Program-made: the position numbers and the translations under genes | Notes under the pieces: model-generated | Seen by the model: only the letters and a program-made list of their open reading frames with translations | Database searches by the model: none | Told to the model about the DNA's origin: nothing | Shown here: positions 7,708-8,417 of the stretch, one piece after another | Layout: every line of letters begins with the position of its first letter | Position numbering within the stretch: the stretch's first letter is position 1 | Source of the DNA: an uncultured Macromonas sp. | GTDB lineage: Bacteria > Pseudomonadota > Gammaproteobacteria > Burkholderiales > Burkholderiaceae | DNA length: 8,417 nucleotides | Direction of reading: 5' to 3' | Assembly (NCBI GenBank): GCA_946481585.1 | Contig: CAMLOF010000127.1 | Location: 1-8,417 of the forward strand

Positions 7708-8417
7708 ATGGCAGGGCATTCCAAGTGGGCCAATATCCAGCACCGCAAAGGTCGGCAGGATGAAAAGCGCGGCAAGATCTGGACACGCGTGATCCGCGAA
7801 ATCATGGTGGCGGCGCGCCAGGGCGGCGGCGACCTGACCGCCAACCCGCGTCTGCGCCTGGCGGTGGACAAGGCCAAGGCGGCAAACATGCCTGCCGACA
7901 CCATCAAACGCAACATCGACAAGGCCACCGGCAACCTCGAAGGCGTGAACTACGAGGAAATCCGTTACGAGGGCTACGGCATCGGCGGTGCGGCCATCAT
8001 CGTGGACACGATGACCGACAACCGCGTGCGCACTGTGGCCGAAGTTCGCCACGCTTTCAGCAAATACGGCGGCAACCTGGGCACGGAAGGTTCGGTGGCC
8101 TTCCAGTTCAAGCACTGCGGGCAGATGATCTTCGCGCCGGGCACATCTGAAGACAAAGTCATGGAAGTGGCTTTGGAGGCGGGTGCGGAGGATGTGATTT
8201 CCGACGACGATGGCGCCATTGAGGTGATTACCGCGCCCGGCGACTTTGAAGCCGTGAAGAACGCCTTGGAGGCCGCTGGCTTGACGCCGGAAATGGCCGA
8301 GGTGACCATGCGTGCTGACAACAGCATTGAACTCAGCGGCGAAGACGCGGCCCGGATGCAGAAGCTGCTGGACGTGCTGGAAGACCTGGACGACGTGCAG
8401 AACGTCTTCCACAACGC
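7708..8417 (+). CDS. yebC: YebC/PmpR/TACO1 family protein (3' end cut by window edge)
   Basis: Members of this family are annotated as transcriptional regulators (PmpR) and, more recently, linked to translation of difficult sequences such as proline-rich stretches; mitochondrial TACO1 is the eukaryotic relative. The frame is open from ATG 7708 to the right edge, giving 236 complete codons plus two bases (GC, so Ala). The protein opens with [20 protein letters not shown] and contains the family blocks [63 protein letters not shown] and DDGAIEV. It ends at DDVQNVFHN, which in relatives is a few residues before the stop, so it is nearly complete. A good ribosome site precedes the start. It is transcribed away from yjgR. 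I cannot say from sequence whether it acts on DNA or on the ribosome. Confidence 0.97.
   Translation, partial: MAGHSKWANIQHRKGRQDEKRGKIWTRVIREIMVAARQGGGDLTANPRLRLAVDKAKAANMPADTIKRNIDKATGNLEGVNYEEIRYEGYGIGGAAIIVDTMTDNRVRTVAEVRHAFSKYGGNLGTEGSVAFQFKHCGQMIFAPGTSEDKVMEVALEAGAEDVISDDDGAIEVITAPGDFEAVKNALEAAGLTPEMAEVTMRADNSIELSGEDAARMQKLLDVLEDLDDVQNVFHN

Noticed and set aside
6824..7792. Plus-strand open frame of 322 codons opposite yjgR
   Set aside because: It lies antisense to a well-supported ATPase gene, is rich in His/Gln/Val/Gly with no recognisable domain, and long antisense frames are expected in high-GC coding DNA. It also runs into the start of yebC in another frame.

Overview
The window looks like ordinary chromosomal DNA from a high-GC betaproteobacterium, most likely Burkholderiales and probably the Comamonadaceae group. 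That placement is inferred from the third-position G/C bias, the protein sequences and the gene set; no rRNA or tRNA is present to confirm it. There are six protein genes and almost no non-coding space. I see no tRNA, rRNA, CRISPR array, insertion sequence, integrase or prophage gene.

Left part, plus strand: the 3' two-thirds of clpA (the ATPase unfoldase of the ClpAP protease) enters from the left edge and ends at 1396. A clear GNRA-loop intrinsic terminator follows. About 40 bases later comes sbcB, exonuclease I, with all DEDDh catalytic residues intact. It has no Shine-Dalgarno sequence, and a possible promoter sits so close to the ATG that the message could be leaderless.

Middle and right, minus strand: three genes read leftward from about 7627. 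The first is a HerA/FtsK-type P-loop ATPase of the YjgR (DUF853) family. It overlaps by 4 bases (GTGA) a small membrane-anchored DUF1499 protein, so those two are almost certainly one translationally coupled unit. After a 93-base gap with its own candidate promoter comes a large membrane-tethered PAS-PAS-PAS-GGDEF-EAL protein that makes and/or degrades cyclic di-GMP. Its last 31 bases overlap the 3' end of sbcB tail to tail.

Right edge, plus strand: yebC, a YebC/PmpR/TACO1-family gene, is divergent from yjgR across an 80-base shared region and runs to the window end with only a few residues missing.

The genes cover protein quality control, DNA end processing, c-di-GMP signalling, an uncharacterised ATPase/membrane pair and a translation-associated factor. 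They do not form an obvious single pathway. I do not see a convincing undescribed system. The points most worth a second look are the coupled yjgR-DUF1499 pair, the tail-to-tail overlap of sbcB with the c-di-GMP gene, the possibly leaderless sbcB start, and a local cluster of CCTAGG palindromes around the promoter of the c-di-GMP gene.
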